Positions 51,601 to 62,841 of a stretch of 64,000 nucleotides of DNA are shown in pieces (the stretch's first letter is position 1; each line of letters opens with the position of its first letter). The translations under genes were made by a program, and so were the position numbers. Under the pieces are notes generated by a model. That model saw nothing but the letters and a program-made list of their open reading frames with translations, searched no databases and was not told the origin of the DNA. The stretch spans positions 248,001 to 312,000 of the forward strand of contig CATKHK010000055.1 of assembly GCA_949751835.1 (NCBI GenBank), read 5' to 3'. Source of the DNA: Blepharisma japonicum (Eukaryota > Ciliophora > Heterotrichea > Heterotrichida > Blepharismidae).

Positions 51601-51908
51601 AAATCATTGAATGGAAGGCCCGACGGGGTTGAAAAGCTACCAATTGAATTTGCAGTAAGATCTTTCTGAGTTGTAAAATCAATAAGGAAAATTACACCTG
51701 ATGGGACTGAGCAGGTTTGAATTGGAGTTGGAGAAAATGCTGAGTTAGTTGGACAAGTTTCTAAACAGAGTAAATTCCCTATCAGACTGTAGCCAGTAGA
51801 ACAGAGAGTACAGGTAGTCGCACAATAAGAAAGATCACAAAATAAGCAACATTGAGAGATTACCAATGGCAGTAGAGAGAGTATAAATAAACATATCTGC
51901 ATCCTCAT
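36640..51908 (-). CDS. Giant cysteine-rich / LamG-like multi-pass surface protein (family member G), one apparent frameshift
   Basis: The largest gene here, about 5,080 codons. The signal peptide MRMQICLFILSLLPLVIS starts at 51908 and the stop is TAG 36640-36642. It has thirteen LamG-like modules, each followed by a furin-like cysteine block, an Ig-like domain near residue 4570, and membrane helices from about 4670 to 5030 with RFWIQSYLD and FFIRRLIY. Middle modules alternate between two subtypes. Many Trp codons are TGA. Two 15-nt introns (37366-37380, 37294-37308) lie in the membrane domain. The frame changes once near 49038-49043: upstream and downstream parts match the family in different frames, as if one base were missing. 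Read without correction, it would end at TAG 48849-48851 after about 1,019 residues, secreted and without a membrane anchor. An assembly error, a real mutation or recoding are all possible. Confidence 0.85.
37294..37308 (-). other. 15-nt intron unique to gene G
   Basis: GTAAATTTTATTTAG, phase 0, ends with in-frame TAG; joins NAVICITFC to MYIFVTPVALIYILY. The corresponding site in genes A, B and I is uninterrupted. Confidence 0.88.
37366..37380 (-). other. 15-nt intron in gene G at the shared family position
   Basis: GTAAAATTTATTTAG, phase 0; joins PAIIGLLI to FSYNNETQIINA. It is at the homologous site to the introns at 19049-19063 and 25388-25402. Confidence 0.9.
40640..48750 (-). repeat. 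Alternating higher-order LamG/Cys-rich modules in gene G
   Basis: Consecutive LamG-like modules begin near 48735, 47700, 46640, 45610, 44580, 43550, 42535 and 41510, about 1,030 bp apart. They alternate between subtype 1 (DxxFxGSYGxF then SSYxF; the 48735 copy is the most diverged) and subtype 2 (LDTVxxFxVGSxNTxYPxxDxxDPxP). The repeating unit is therefore a two-module, roughly 2,060-bp pair present about four times. Copies are clearly diverged at DNA level. Confidence 0.8.
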
Positions 51909-52017
51909 TAATTTATATTCGGAGAAAATTAAAATTATAAGCTCTCATACAACAACTCACCATTTTATTCAACAACCATTTAGGAATATTCAGAAAGATC
52001 TATTATATAGTTATTCG

Positions 52018-54081
52018 CTACTTATCTTGTACTTCAGAAGCATCTACTTCAGATTGTGTAGGATTGAAATAGTTTTTCCTTCTCTTAGTTTCATAACACT
52101 CCAATATATCTCCAACTTTTAGAATTACATCGTCTTCTAATCCGATTCCTCCTTCATGGCCTTGGACGACTTCTTTTACGTGCTCTTTTAATTTCCTTAA
52201 ACTATCTGCTTCAATGTCTTGATAAACAATGTCTCCATCTCTGATAACATTGAATTTTCCTCTTCTTTGTATTGTGCCACTAATAACGTATATCCCTCCA
52301 ACTAATTTGCTTTTACTTCCTTTTTCTGTTATGCTGAAAATTTGTTTCACTTCAGCTTTCCCCAAAGATTCTGTTATATATAGTGGTTCTGTAAAATCAA
52401 GGATAAGGTTATTAACATCAGCCAACAGGTGATATATGATTTTGTGGGATTTAACTGCGACGCTGAGTTTTTGAGCTTTTACCATGACGTTCCGTGGTAT
52501 TTTTAGATCCATACACAGTATGACTCCGTTTTGCTCTTTTGCAAACTCGATTTCTTGGGTTGTTATTGCTCCAACTTCAGACTGCATTATTTTAATTGGC
52601 ACCTTTTTCTCTCTGGCAATTAAATTTATAGAATCTTCTAATGCTTCTAGCATCCCAAAGTTCTGTGCTTTTAAAAAGACATTAATTGACTTTTCTTCTT
52701 TATCACTAAACATTTCTTGAATTTTTCCTAAATTTTCTTCAAATGACATGCCTTTTCCTAATTTGTCTTGAATTTTCTTAAGATCTCGGAAAGCACCTAT
52801 CTCCGCTCCAGATTTCACTTGCTCGATTTCTTCTTTCAACCTCTCCACAATCATATTTGTTTTTTGGGTCCTAAGTCCTCTTCGCTCTTGATAATTTAGC
52901 TTAGGTAAAACAATTTTTATATCCTTTTCTTTCTTTTCTGCCTCTTCTCTTTCTTTTTCATTTTTTCTTCTGTCTGCAATAGCTTTGGCTTTTGCTGGAG
53001 TTGATACAATTATAAGATCGTCTCCAGAATCAGGCAGATCTTTCAATCCTGTGACTTCAACAGCTTGACTTGGTAATGCTTCTTTTAAATTTTCCCCAAA
53101 CTCGTTTAGTATAAACCGAATCTTTCCATAGACATTTCCACTAACTAAATTATCCCCAGGCTTAAGGGTTCCTTTTTGCACCAAAAGACTGCATAAACTG
53201 CCTCTACCTTCCATAATTTTAGATTCAATTATGGTCCCTCTCGCAAAGCCACTTTTATCAGCCCTCAAATCCATTAATTCTGATTTAAATAAAATCGCTT
53301 CTTCTAGCTGGTCTAAGTTCATCCTCTTTTTCGCGGAAATTTGGATACTCATCACTTCTCCTCCGAATTTTTCCAATTCAACCCCAGCATCAAGCAATTG
53401 TAGCTCAACACGATTTGCATCAGCGCTCGGCAAATCAATTTTATTTAAAGCTACTATAACAGGCACGTCAGCTTCTCTCGCGTGTCGAATGGACTCAAGA
53501 GTTGTAGGCTGAACGCCTTCTGTAGCACATACAACTAAAATGATTATGTCTGTGATTTCAGCTCCACGTGCTCGCATATTTGTAAAAGCTTTATGCCCTG
53601 GGGTGTCTATAAATGTGATAATTCCGCCTGAGCTGGTTTTCATTGAAAAAGCTCCAATTGACTGTGTGATTCCTCCATGCTCGGTAGCACATATATTTGA
53701 ATTCCTAAAGCTGTCCAGTAATGTAGTTTTCCCATGATCGACATGACCCATGATAGTGACCACTGGAGGTCTCAAAGGAAATTTTGCTTCTTGTTGTGGA
53801 TAAGTCGGCAAACAGTTGAACTCATGGGCCAAAATTTCTGCTGTTTCTGCAGATACAAAGGATTCTTGGTCTAGTTTATTGTTGGATTCGATTTCTCTTA
53901 AAGCATTCAAAAGGGTATTCATATTGATATCCATTTGGGTTGCAAGATTTGATAAAGTCATAGAAGGAGAGATAATGACTTGTTTCTTTTTGATTAGTAG
54001 TGGAGAGGTTTTCGTTATAATGCTTCTTGAAAGGCTAGGAAGTTTAGGAAATAGGGGAGATAGCCTTTTTAAGTATAACAT
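52018..54081 (-). CDS. MTIF2: Mitochondrial translation initiation factor IF-2
   Basis: 687-aa GTPase that places initiator tRNA on the small ribosomal subunit in the organelle. A basic N-terminus (MLYLKRLSPLFPKLPSLSRS) looks like a mitochondrial presequence. A short IF2_N-like helix (LSNLATQMDINMNTLLNAL) follows. The G domain has G1 GHVDHGKTT near residue 111, G3 DTPGHKAF and G4 NKID. Domain II follows, then a charged linker, then the IF-2-specific domain 3 (FLKAQNFGMLEALEDSI) and a C-terminal beta-barrel ending with the family phrase GDILECYE. Intact frame, no TGA, no intron needed; the stop is TAG at 52018-52020. It ends 109 bp upstream of the start of giant gene G on the same strand. The short N-terminal domain fits the mitochondrial rather than the cytosolic IF5B type. 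Confidence 0.96.
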   Translation of the reverse strand: MLYLKRLSPLFPKLPSLSRSIITKTSPLLIKKKQVIISPSMTLSNLATQMDINMNTLLNALREIESNNKLDQESFVSAETAEILAHEFNCLPTYPQQEAKFPLRPPVVTIMGHVDHGKTTLLDSFRNSNICATEHGGITQSIGAFSMKTSSGGIITFIDTPGHKAFTNMRARGAEITDIIILVVCATEGVQPTTLESIRHAREADVPVIVALNKIDLPSADANRVELQLLDAGVELEKFGGEVMSIQISAKKRMNLDQLEEAILFKSELMDLRADKSGFARGTIIESKIMEGRGSLCSLLVQKGTLKPGDNLVSGNVYGKIRFILNEFGENLKEALPSQAVEVTGLKDLPDSGDDLIIVSTPAKAKAIADRRKNEKEREEAEKKEKDIKIVLPKLNYQERRGLRTQKTNMIVERLKEEIEQVKSGAEIGAFRDLKKIQDKLGKGMSFEENLGKIQEMFSDKEEKSINVFLKAQNFGMLEALEDSINLIAREKKVPIKIMQSEVGAITTQEIEFAKEQNGVILCMDLKIPRNVMVKAQKLSVAVKSHKIIYHLLADVNNLILDFTEPLYITESLGKAEVKQIFSITEKGSKSKLVGGIYVISGTIQRRGKFNVIRDGDIVYQDIEADSLRKLKEHVKEVVQGHEGGIGLEDDVILKVGDILECYETKRRKNYFNPTQSEVDASEVQDK

Positions 54082-54738
54082 TAATTAAAATTTAATATGA
54101 GGTGGTATAAGAAGGAATGGGAAAAATGACAAATTGGAATAAGAAAGTAAAGAAGAGAAGAATTATTTAAAAAAAGGCAAAAATAGCAAATTGTGACCAA
54201 GAGCTTTTTCGAATACTTAAAGTTGTAAGTAAAGTAAATCAGCTTGCTTGTTTTTTACATATTATTGATTTTTAGAGTTAACTATGATGGGTTTAATGAG
54301 TAGAAATAAATTCTTGAGAAGGGATTAATAAAATATGTTTTGTGTAATTGGAGTTCTATTTTTGAGATCTATTATTTAGCGGATTGAATTTTATGAGCAT
54401 AATTTTACTTCCATCTTATTTTTTGATACTGATAGAATTTATAAAACGACTTAAAAGATCCATTTAATTAATTTTCAAGCTTTCCGAAGTCATAATTAAT
54501 TTTTAGAATATTGTCCAGCGCATATTAAGAATAAAAAAAGATCATGATCCTGAGCTTGGGAGACTTTTATTCATATCATGTATTAGCATCACCAATAGTT
54601 CTTTCAATTTTAATGTTTTATTATTTATTTATTTAAAAATCAAATGCATAAGCATTCCTGTTCATAACTGTAGATTTACCCACATATTATTATGCATTGG
54701 CATAATTTTTGAAGTATTATATTAGACAGTAGTTATAA
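54082..54738. other. Intergenic divergent promoter region, 657 bp
   Basis: Between the starts of mitochondrial IF-2 (minus) and gene I (plus). AT-rich, no frame or RNA gene seen; should contain promoters for both. Confidence 0.5.
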
Positions 54739-57700
54739 ATGACATTGCTGCTTGTAAGTTTTATCTCCTTATTTTTGTTGATTTTTTCAGCATGCCCTAA
54801 ATACAGTCTTTCTGGCTCATGCATTGATTCAACTTATAGTTTAATGACTGATGGGAAGGTTTGCGCTGCATACTGCTCTTCGAAATTCACAAAAGTTTGC
54901 ACCACAACATCAGGTTCAACTGTTTGCACAGCCTGTAGTCTCCCAACTTCTCCGATACTATTCCAGCTGAATTTCTGAACTGTCCAGGATTTAACCAAGA
55001 ATTATATTTCAAATGCTCTTGTTCCTTCAGAACACTGATCAGGAGGAAGTACTTTTAGTTCTACTACAAAAAGTTCTCCTCTCCCTACTGTAGATCGAGG
55101 ATTTTATTTTGCTCCGCCTTCATCATTGGCACTTACTCCAGGATATTATGCAGCTCTTTATTTTACCGTAAATATGTGAATCCGACCTTTAGTTGCAGGA
55201 CAAATTTTGACCTTTTTTTATAATTCTGGATATTATGTTGAATGTATCGTAGGCGCGAGCACTTTTGTATTTAAAGTGCTATTATTAGATTCCAATGATT
55301 CTAATCAGACAAAAGTAACAGCTTATAGCAACATATATACCTCTGTTTGGCAAACGGTGTCGTTTCAGCTTGAGCAAGCATCTTGCAACCAAGTAAATTT
55401 AAAATTCTATATGAATTCCTCTCCAACTGTTACTAGTTTTTATAATTATGAAGCGAACTATCCAATAGACCCAAGCAATGCCAGCATATGAAAAATTGGA
55501 AAACTCGTTAATAATGGATCTCCAAATGCTTTTACAGGATTTTTATATTGAATTGAAGCAAGAAACGATTTAACTATTAATTATGTTACTATGCAAACAC
55601 AAATTAATTGCAATGATAAGCAATATTGAGATGGAACTTCTTGTCAAAATTGCAGTTCAACTTGTCCTAGTTGGCCTTGGTGCATAAGAGGTGATAGCTG
55701 CAGCACTTGTAATACAGTAAGCTGTGGTTCTTGCACTGGATACTCTGCATCTATGTGCACATCATGCACCACAGGATCTTTGCCTTATTGCTGTGATATT
55801 TTGGCTAGTGCTTGCACTTCAACTTGGCAAAGTACTTCATGCACTAATGGTATCAGTCCTATTAATGGGATTTGCTTATATGGGTGTCCTTATGGCTTTG
55901 GCAATTGCTCTCCTGTATCTACTCCTGCAATTACGATAGACTTTACTGGCGATTTCGCAGGAATTTATGATAATATTTTTGTTACTGGATCTGACCCTTT
56001 AAGCTACAATTTTTGAAATTCTCCAGAAAGCTATGATCCATTTCCAGCAAAATGAAGAGGACTTTATTTTATCGGGCTGACTTATCTCAAAGGAGCTATT
56101 AATTTATCACCTACTTTAAGTTTTGGAGCATGAGCTTATCTTATTAGCGGAAGCTGAATAGGTTACAGCTATAATAATTTTCTCCTAAATTCTAATGGGT
56201 CTTTCCAAACATCTATGCAAAAATACAATGGATCATATACATTATTAACAGTTTCTATGGCAACACCTTTGAGACAATGAAGTTATATATCTTACTCCTT
56301 TGGATTTTCAAATGGTATATCTACAGTTACGCCATATTTAAACAATGCTCAGGGTGCTGCAAGCACAATAAGCAATTATATATTTAGGACTGCTTCTGGG
56401 GGATATTTTTATCTTGGGACTGGAGACTTCAACGGTTTTATAAGCTATTTCCAATTATGAGGAGTAACTATTACTGATTTTTCTTCAGCCCTAAATTACT
56501 TTAATTGCAACATAGGAACTGATATAGAATGCTTATGGAATTGCGACTATAATTATTACTTTGATGGTTCATCTTGCCATCAATGCTCAAATTCATGCCA
56601 AAATGGCTGTGTAAGAGCTAATTCTTGCAATATCTGCGAAACTGATATATGCCAGCAGTGCTCATCATTTTCAGTTGATTCTTGCACTTTGTGTGCAAAT
56701 CATGCTTCAGGAAGCACGTGCATCTGCAACAGTGGCTACTACCAGCCTTCAGGTCAAGCTATATGCTCACCATGCTATAATTTATGCACAGACTGCATTG
56801 GGCCATTTTATACGCAGTGTAATTCATGTATTTCAGGCCACTTTTATATTCAAACATTGTGCAATTCTTTTTGTCCAACTGGGTATATTGCAAATAATAA
56901 TATTTGTGAAATAGATACAAGTCTCAATGGCTTTGTATTTAATTTAAAGCCTCATCAAATAAAAAATATCGTTGTAGATTTGCAAAATAATATTCCAGCT
57001 CTTTCAGGAAAAGACAATAATTTTTACCCAAATTATGACGCAACTGATCCATTTGCAGCAATATATAGAGGATATTATTTTACTGGAACATCTTATATGC
57101 AGCTTCCTCCTTATTTAGGTATTTCATCTCCTTTACTTACTTTTTCTCCTCAGTTTGTTATGGCAGCCTGAATAAAACCAGTATCTGGGACAGGAGTCAT
57201 TTTTTGTAAGCAAACTAACAATGGAGCATTTACAAAATATATTAGCTTTGAACTAATAAATAAATACCCATCACTTACTTTAACTCTCAAAGATTCCTCA
57301 ACTGTGACTTATACAAGTTCTAACCCATTATCACAAGCTACTCTTGAGCAGTGAGTATTTATATCGGCAGTTTCTGGAATAAGTTCTACTCCTGAGCAAA
57401 CAATTAGCTTTACAGTAAACTCATTCAGCGATACTTCTAGTGATTTAGGTGCGAGTTGGTTGGAAGACTTAGAAAGCTCATTTTTGATATCGATTGGAGC
57501 ATCTCACCTTGACTCAACACATTTTAATTCATTTTTCAACGGTTTTTTATGAGACTTAAAAATTTATAATGTATTAAATACTCCAGTTTTAACTCAGACA
57601 ACTTGCAATGGATGCTCGCTTTGTCCTACCGATAATTCGAATACTTGCTTGGACAGTTGCCTAATAAGCGATTACTGGAATAGTAATAGCTGTGCTTCTT

Positions 57701-60615
57701 GTTCGTCTGGATGCTTAAGTTCAGGCTGTGTGAGAAGTGATAAAAATTGTAATCTTTGTCAAGACATCATATGTGAATTATGTGATGATTATTTAACCAC
57801 ATGCATTACCTGCAAATCAAATGCAAGCTTAAATGGTTCAATCTGTCAGTGTGATATTGGTTTTTACTGAAATATTGATAATGAAAGCTGCGATGCATGT
57901 GATGTTTCTTGCAAAACCTGCACATCATCGAATTATTTAGATTGCTTAGCTTGTGCTGATGGCTTTTATCTTATATCAGGTATTTGCTTAGCAAATTGTC
58001 CTATTGGGTATTCTCCGTCAGGAAATAAATGCGTCCAGACTCAAGAAAAAATTTTTGATCTCGATTTAAATACATTAGAGGGAGTTGTTTACGACAAGGC
58101 AAGCTCAATTCCAGTCATAACTGGCTCAACTAAACAGTTCTACCCAAATTATGAAAATGATGACCCTATACCTGCCTATTTAAGAGGATTCTACTTTAAT
58201 GGCTTATCTTCAATTTTAAGGCTGCCTGAATATTCAAGCTATACATCTCCAAAGCTTGTAATTGCACCTATTTTCACAATTTCTATATGATTAAACATCG
58301 AAACTTCATTCTCTGCAGTTATATCAAAAACTGACATTTCCAGCAATTTATCAACACTTTGAGCTGTATATTTAATGAACAGTTATCCAGCGCTATCTTT
58401 GATCATTAGCTCATCTGCGATTGCTTACATTTGTCAAACTGCACTAAAAAATAATGAATGAAATCACGTTTCATTTACTTTAGAAATAACTAAAGATGGG
58501 AATAGTATGATTTCTTGTTATATAAAAGGCATTTTTGACTCGTCTGGGATTGCTAGTTATGGATATTTTCAAGATAGAAGTTCTAAAACAACAATGACAA
58601 TTGGAGCTCAAATCTCATCAGATTCAATATATAATTTTTACCAAGGATTTATTTACAAAATTCAAATTTTTAATGCAGTCGAGCCTATATTCAAACTATC
58701 AACTACAGCCTGCACTGAAAGTTGTGGAGTTTGTCCTACGAATCAAATATGTATACCTAATTGTAAAATAAATGAGTACTGAAGCGGTCCAAGCTATAAT
58801 TTATGCTATAAATGCAATATAAAATGTAAGAAAAGCTGTCGGAATTGGAGACCAACTTGCTTTCTCTGTGATAATTTATTATGTGAAACTTGTACAGATT
58901 ATTCAGGATGCAAAGCTTGTAAAGAAAATGCAATAAATCCAGAATCATGCACATGTGATACTGACTTTGTGCTGGATACTGATAATAATAGCACTTGCAT
59001 ACAAATTCAATCTGGCGGATTTAAAGGTCCTGATGGAATTTTTTATTTTTGTCCAAATTTATGCACTTCATGTGAATCTCAAATTAAATGCACAGCTTGT
59101 GTAGAAAATGCAAGCTTGTCTAATGATTTATGCTATTGTAGCATTGGATATAATGGTACAAGCAATTGCACTTTAGTTTCTTTTTGAGCTGAACTCACAG
59201 TTTTAGATGACAATTCTTTATATCTTACTTTCTCTGACTCTCTCACAAATAATCTGGAGGCCTCTGATTTTATCATAGCAATTAAAAAACATGATCCTTC
59301 ATGAAAAATAGAGCAGATAAATGATAAAAGTTATTATATAACTTTAAGTATAGAAAATATAATCCCTAAAGGTACATTAGTGACTCTTGAGTTTTTAAAC
59401 TTGACCGAATTGAAATCAGTTTCTAATGGAATTTTAAACACATCCGAAATTTCAGCTTCTCTTAATTATTATGACCCTGCGCCGTATTCTTCAACTGTTG
59501 AAGGGGTTGCATCCCAAGCGACTGCTGGAGCTCAATCTGCAGTTTCTATTGCTGCTGCTTTATCAGTTGCAAGTCCAAGCCCAAGTTCTTTATGAAGTTT
59601 GATAAATACCTTGCAAATTCTGAGCTACTTAACTCTATCTGGAATTCCGCTTTCAAGTAAAATAAGTACATTTTTAAATAATCTGAATTCATTCAGTATA
59701 TTTCCAAATGCTTTTTCTTATTTCGTAGAAGCAAAAGAAGGAACAGTTCCATATTCTCAAGCAAAAAATTTTGGATTTGATACTGATCTGATACTTTTAA
59801 ACCAAGGAAATGATTTTACACTTATTCTGGTTTCGATATCTCTATATCCTATAGTTTTTCTATTTTCGAGATGCTCATATAGATGATTTGGCAAAAAATT
59901 TAAAAAAACAGTGAGGGCTTATAAATACGCATTTTATCTAAGGTTTTGAATTCAATGCTATCTTGAATTGGGAGCAGCAGCTAGCATAGGGCTTGTGGCT
60001 TTTAGTTATAAAAATCCTACACAAATTATAAATATTATCTTGTGCTCAATTGTTTATTTACTACTAGTTTTCACCCCACCTCTCTATTTTTATTTTTCTT
60101 TTAAAAATAAAAATCGAATCCAATCACGTGAAAAGTCTTTATATTCTTTATTCAGCACTTTTTGGTATGAGTTTCAAACTGACAAAAGTTTGCTATCAAC
60201 CCAATATTACTTTGTATATTTTTTGAGAAGACTCGTTTATATAATTGGTTTAGTCTTTTTGAGAAATTATCCAGGAACAGAAGTTACCATAAATATTGTT
60301 CTTTCTTTAATAACCGTCCTTCATTTAATTTTCTATTGACCATTTGAAGATCAGATACTACAAATCAGCAATCTATTGACAGAAGTATTTGTTTTAATCG
60401 TAATGTGTGCAACATCCGTTTATTTATTCAATTTAAAGCAAGAGATTATTTCAGGTGTGGAGAGCGCTATTGTATTAAGCGTAGCCTTAGCAATGGCCGT
60501 TCAGTTTTTATCTTCAGTAGCAATATTTTCAAGGACTTTGTATCAAGTGATTCATCATAAACTTACAAAGTCTGGAATTATAAAAAAGAAAGCTCTAAAA
60601 ATTTCATCACCCTAA
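54739..60615 (+). CDS. Cysteine-rich / LamG-like multi-pass surface protein (family member I)
   Basis: 1,958 aa in one uninterrupted frame when TGA is Trp; it starts at ATG 54739, after which comes the signal peptide MTLLLVSFISLFLLIFSA, and the mature chain begins CPKYS. The stop is TAA 60613-60615. It has four LamG-like modules (near residues 74, 395, 732 and 1104) with furin-like cysteine blocks, an Ig-like domain near 1485, and membrane helices from about 1595 to 1925. Membrane-domain marks are NTLQILSYLTLSGIPLSSK, RFWIQCYLE, FLRRLVY and YWPFEDQ. It lacks the intron that A, B and G share. By hand count about 27 Trp codons are TGA and about 8 TGG. Its N-terminal third is closely matched by the gene at 62842, a tandem duplicate. 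Confidence 0.92.
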
Positions 60616-62841
60616 AAAGTATTGAAATAACTTCAATACTAAATGATATATAGTATAAGAATTAAAGTAGCTATTTAAGATCTTTACTTCACATGGCTGG
60701 AGTTCTTGACGTCTAAGTATTCTGGTGGCACAAGTAAATTGGTTGGCTTCCAGCTCTGGAGTCTCTTAAACAAGGCTGAAATCCTGGTGTTTTCGGTAGT
60801 AGCATCACTCTTTTTTGATCGATTAACTTGTCTGGCACAACCATTTCAATTAATCCTTTATCTGTCTAATTACTCCTCCCATCCATCATCTCTTGCCACT
60901 TTCACCTGAAGGCCTTTTTACCAGAAGTATCTGCTGTCTAAATAATCGTCTAATTAGTTTCCCTTTTATCAGATTATACCTGATAAAATTCTTAACTACT
61001 TCTCAATTTGCAGCAGACCATCATGATGTTTTGCGCTTGAGCAGTTGAGCAAACTTGCTTTATTTTGTGCTTTTACTGGCATGTGTGCTGCTTCTAAAAA
61101 AAACTAGTAGCTGCTTTGTTATTCGGGCCACAAAACAACTAGTCTCTGCTCAAGACTTTAAATTCAGGGCTACTAATATTGCTGTACGAGCTTCTGCCTT
61201 CAAAAGCCCTTTGCGGATATACATGAGTTGCTGAGAGAACGTTTCTGATATTACTCACTATTTTATGTATATCAATGTTAAATAATAATAACTAAGTATT
61301 GCAATAAACTTAACTCTCAATAAGTCTATTTTATTATACTACTTAAACTTTGTATCTGGGATAGAAAAACAGCTATTAATCTATGTCATGCTATACTTAT
61401 AGTAGTTAGCAGCAATTTTGGCTAAGTACATTTAATTTATACTCACATTTATTCACTACAAAGCTGATCTATTAAGAAAAATAATTGTGGTCTATTATAA
61501 AATACATATTTCTTGTTTTAAGAGGCGATATTCAGCTATTCATATTAAAAACTAAGGTTCAAATGCCCCATTTTATTTCAAAGGCTGCATAATCTCCTTA
61601 AATCTTCAATGTTTAAATTCATTAATTATTTTACTAAACCTCTTAGAATAGAAAAAATCGCTCTTAAGTAAATTTAATGTGTGTGGGGTATAAGAAAGAA
61701 TAGAAAAAGTAAAATATGGAAAAAAAATTAGAGTGAGGTGAAAGAAATTAGCCTGGAGATATAAAATTTTTAGCGAGTCTTAAAAGAATTATTAGTAACT
61801 TTTGTATGTTTGAAATTAATAGCACAATAAGATTATTTGTGTATACATCTTTAAATTAATAGCAATAGCTATGCTAAAAATAATTTGTTCCTCAGAAAGA
61901 AATACTCATTAGACTCTTCAAAAGCACAAAGCAAACTAAAAAAGTGAGAAAGCAAAAAACTGTTGGGGAACCCGCAAAAGAAACAGCCCAAAAAAATAAA
62001 TCTGCAAAAATCTTTTTCATTTGCACAAAAAAGTTAAAAAAAAATTCGCAGGTTTTTTGTTGTTTCCCAACAGCTTTTGCTTCCTCAGTTTTTTTGGTTT
62101 GCTCCCTCTTTTTGGCTTTTCGCAATCCCAATTCTCCATTCAGTGCTCTCTGGTCTAATTTTCTCTCGCAATCACATTCTGTCGTATTTTGAAGATTCTA
62201 ATTGAGTATTTTAATAAAAATTATATTATGATAATATCAAATCTCTTTACCTTATATTTATCTTCCTATCTTCATAAATATTCAAACCCATGTTGATTTT
62301 CAAATAAAGTTTTAGTTAAATAAGTTCAATTTTTTTAATTTTGATCTTCTTTTTAGTTAAATATCAAATTTTTATTATAATCAATACTCAGACTCTTACT
62401 TTCTAATTTTCATCTACCACATCATTTTCTACTAATCACAGAAAAAAAATATACTAATCCTTCTAATAAGTCAAAGATTTCTCTCTTTTAATATTTTCGA
62501 TTCAAATAATTAAATCTTATAGTTCCAAGATATTTTAAATTCCAAGAAGTCACACGAGCAAAAATAAATAAAGATATAATATTTTATAAAATATTAATTA
62601 ATTCTACCCTTAATCAACTAGTGTCATTTCTTCTCCTTATCTATGGTAAAGAAATTTGATATATTTAATCCAAATCAAATTATTAATTCAATTAAATTAA
62701 TGATGCTTCAAATTTCAATAAATATAAGAGATATGATTCTTATATTTTTATTTATCAGTTAAAAAAATAATATAAAAACTTGCATCAACACATATTAGAA
62801 AAATTCTCCTTTACGCCTATGGCGAGAATTTCATAAAATTA
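60616..62841. other. Longest gene-free stretch, 2.2 kb, between tandem genes I and J
   Basis: 60660-61260 is clearly less AT-rich than other spacers and looks like decayed former coding or mobile DNA, but its frames carry TAA or TAG stops and show no recognisable domain. 61260-61900 is AT-rich with nothing assignable. 61919-62120 is an imperfect inverted repeat. The rest, to 62841, is very AT-rich and should hold the promoter of gene J. Confidence 0.5.
61919..62120. repeat. Imperfect inverted repeat (foldback), about 55-bp arms
   Basis: The left arm (61919-61971) and the reverse complement of the right arm (62062-62120) share blocks such as CAAACtAAAAAA / CAAACcAAAAAA, GAaAGCAAAA / GAgGAAGCAAAA and CTGTTGGGgAAC / CTGTTGGGaAAC, with a few mismatches and one short length difference. 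The spacer is about 90 bp. The DNA or a transcript could fold into a long hairpin. Confidence 0.75.

Noticed and set aside
51909-52017. Possible merging of IF-2 and gene G into one transcript unit or gene
   Set aside because: IF-2 ends with its normal C-terminus and TAG, and gene G has its own signal peptide start; the 109-bp spacer is ordinary here.
60706-61260. Long minus-strand reading if TAA and TAG were also sense codons
   Set aside because: With all three stops reassigned any sequence is open, so this carries no information; stop density is about what random AT-rich DNA gives.
61550-61580. tRNA T-loop-like string GGTTCAAATGCCCC
   Set aside because: No matching acceptor stem, D-arm or anticodon arm could be found upstream.
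61892-62192. Overlapping 79- and 82-aa frames on both strands
   Set aside because: Both arise from the Lys/Phe-rich inverted repeat; low complexity and no start context.
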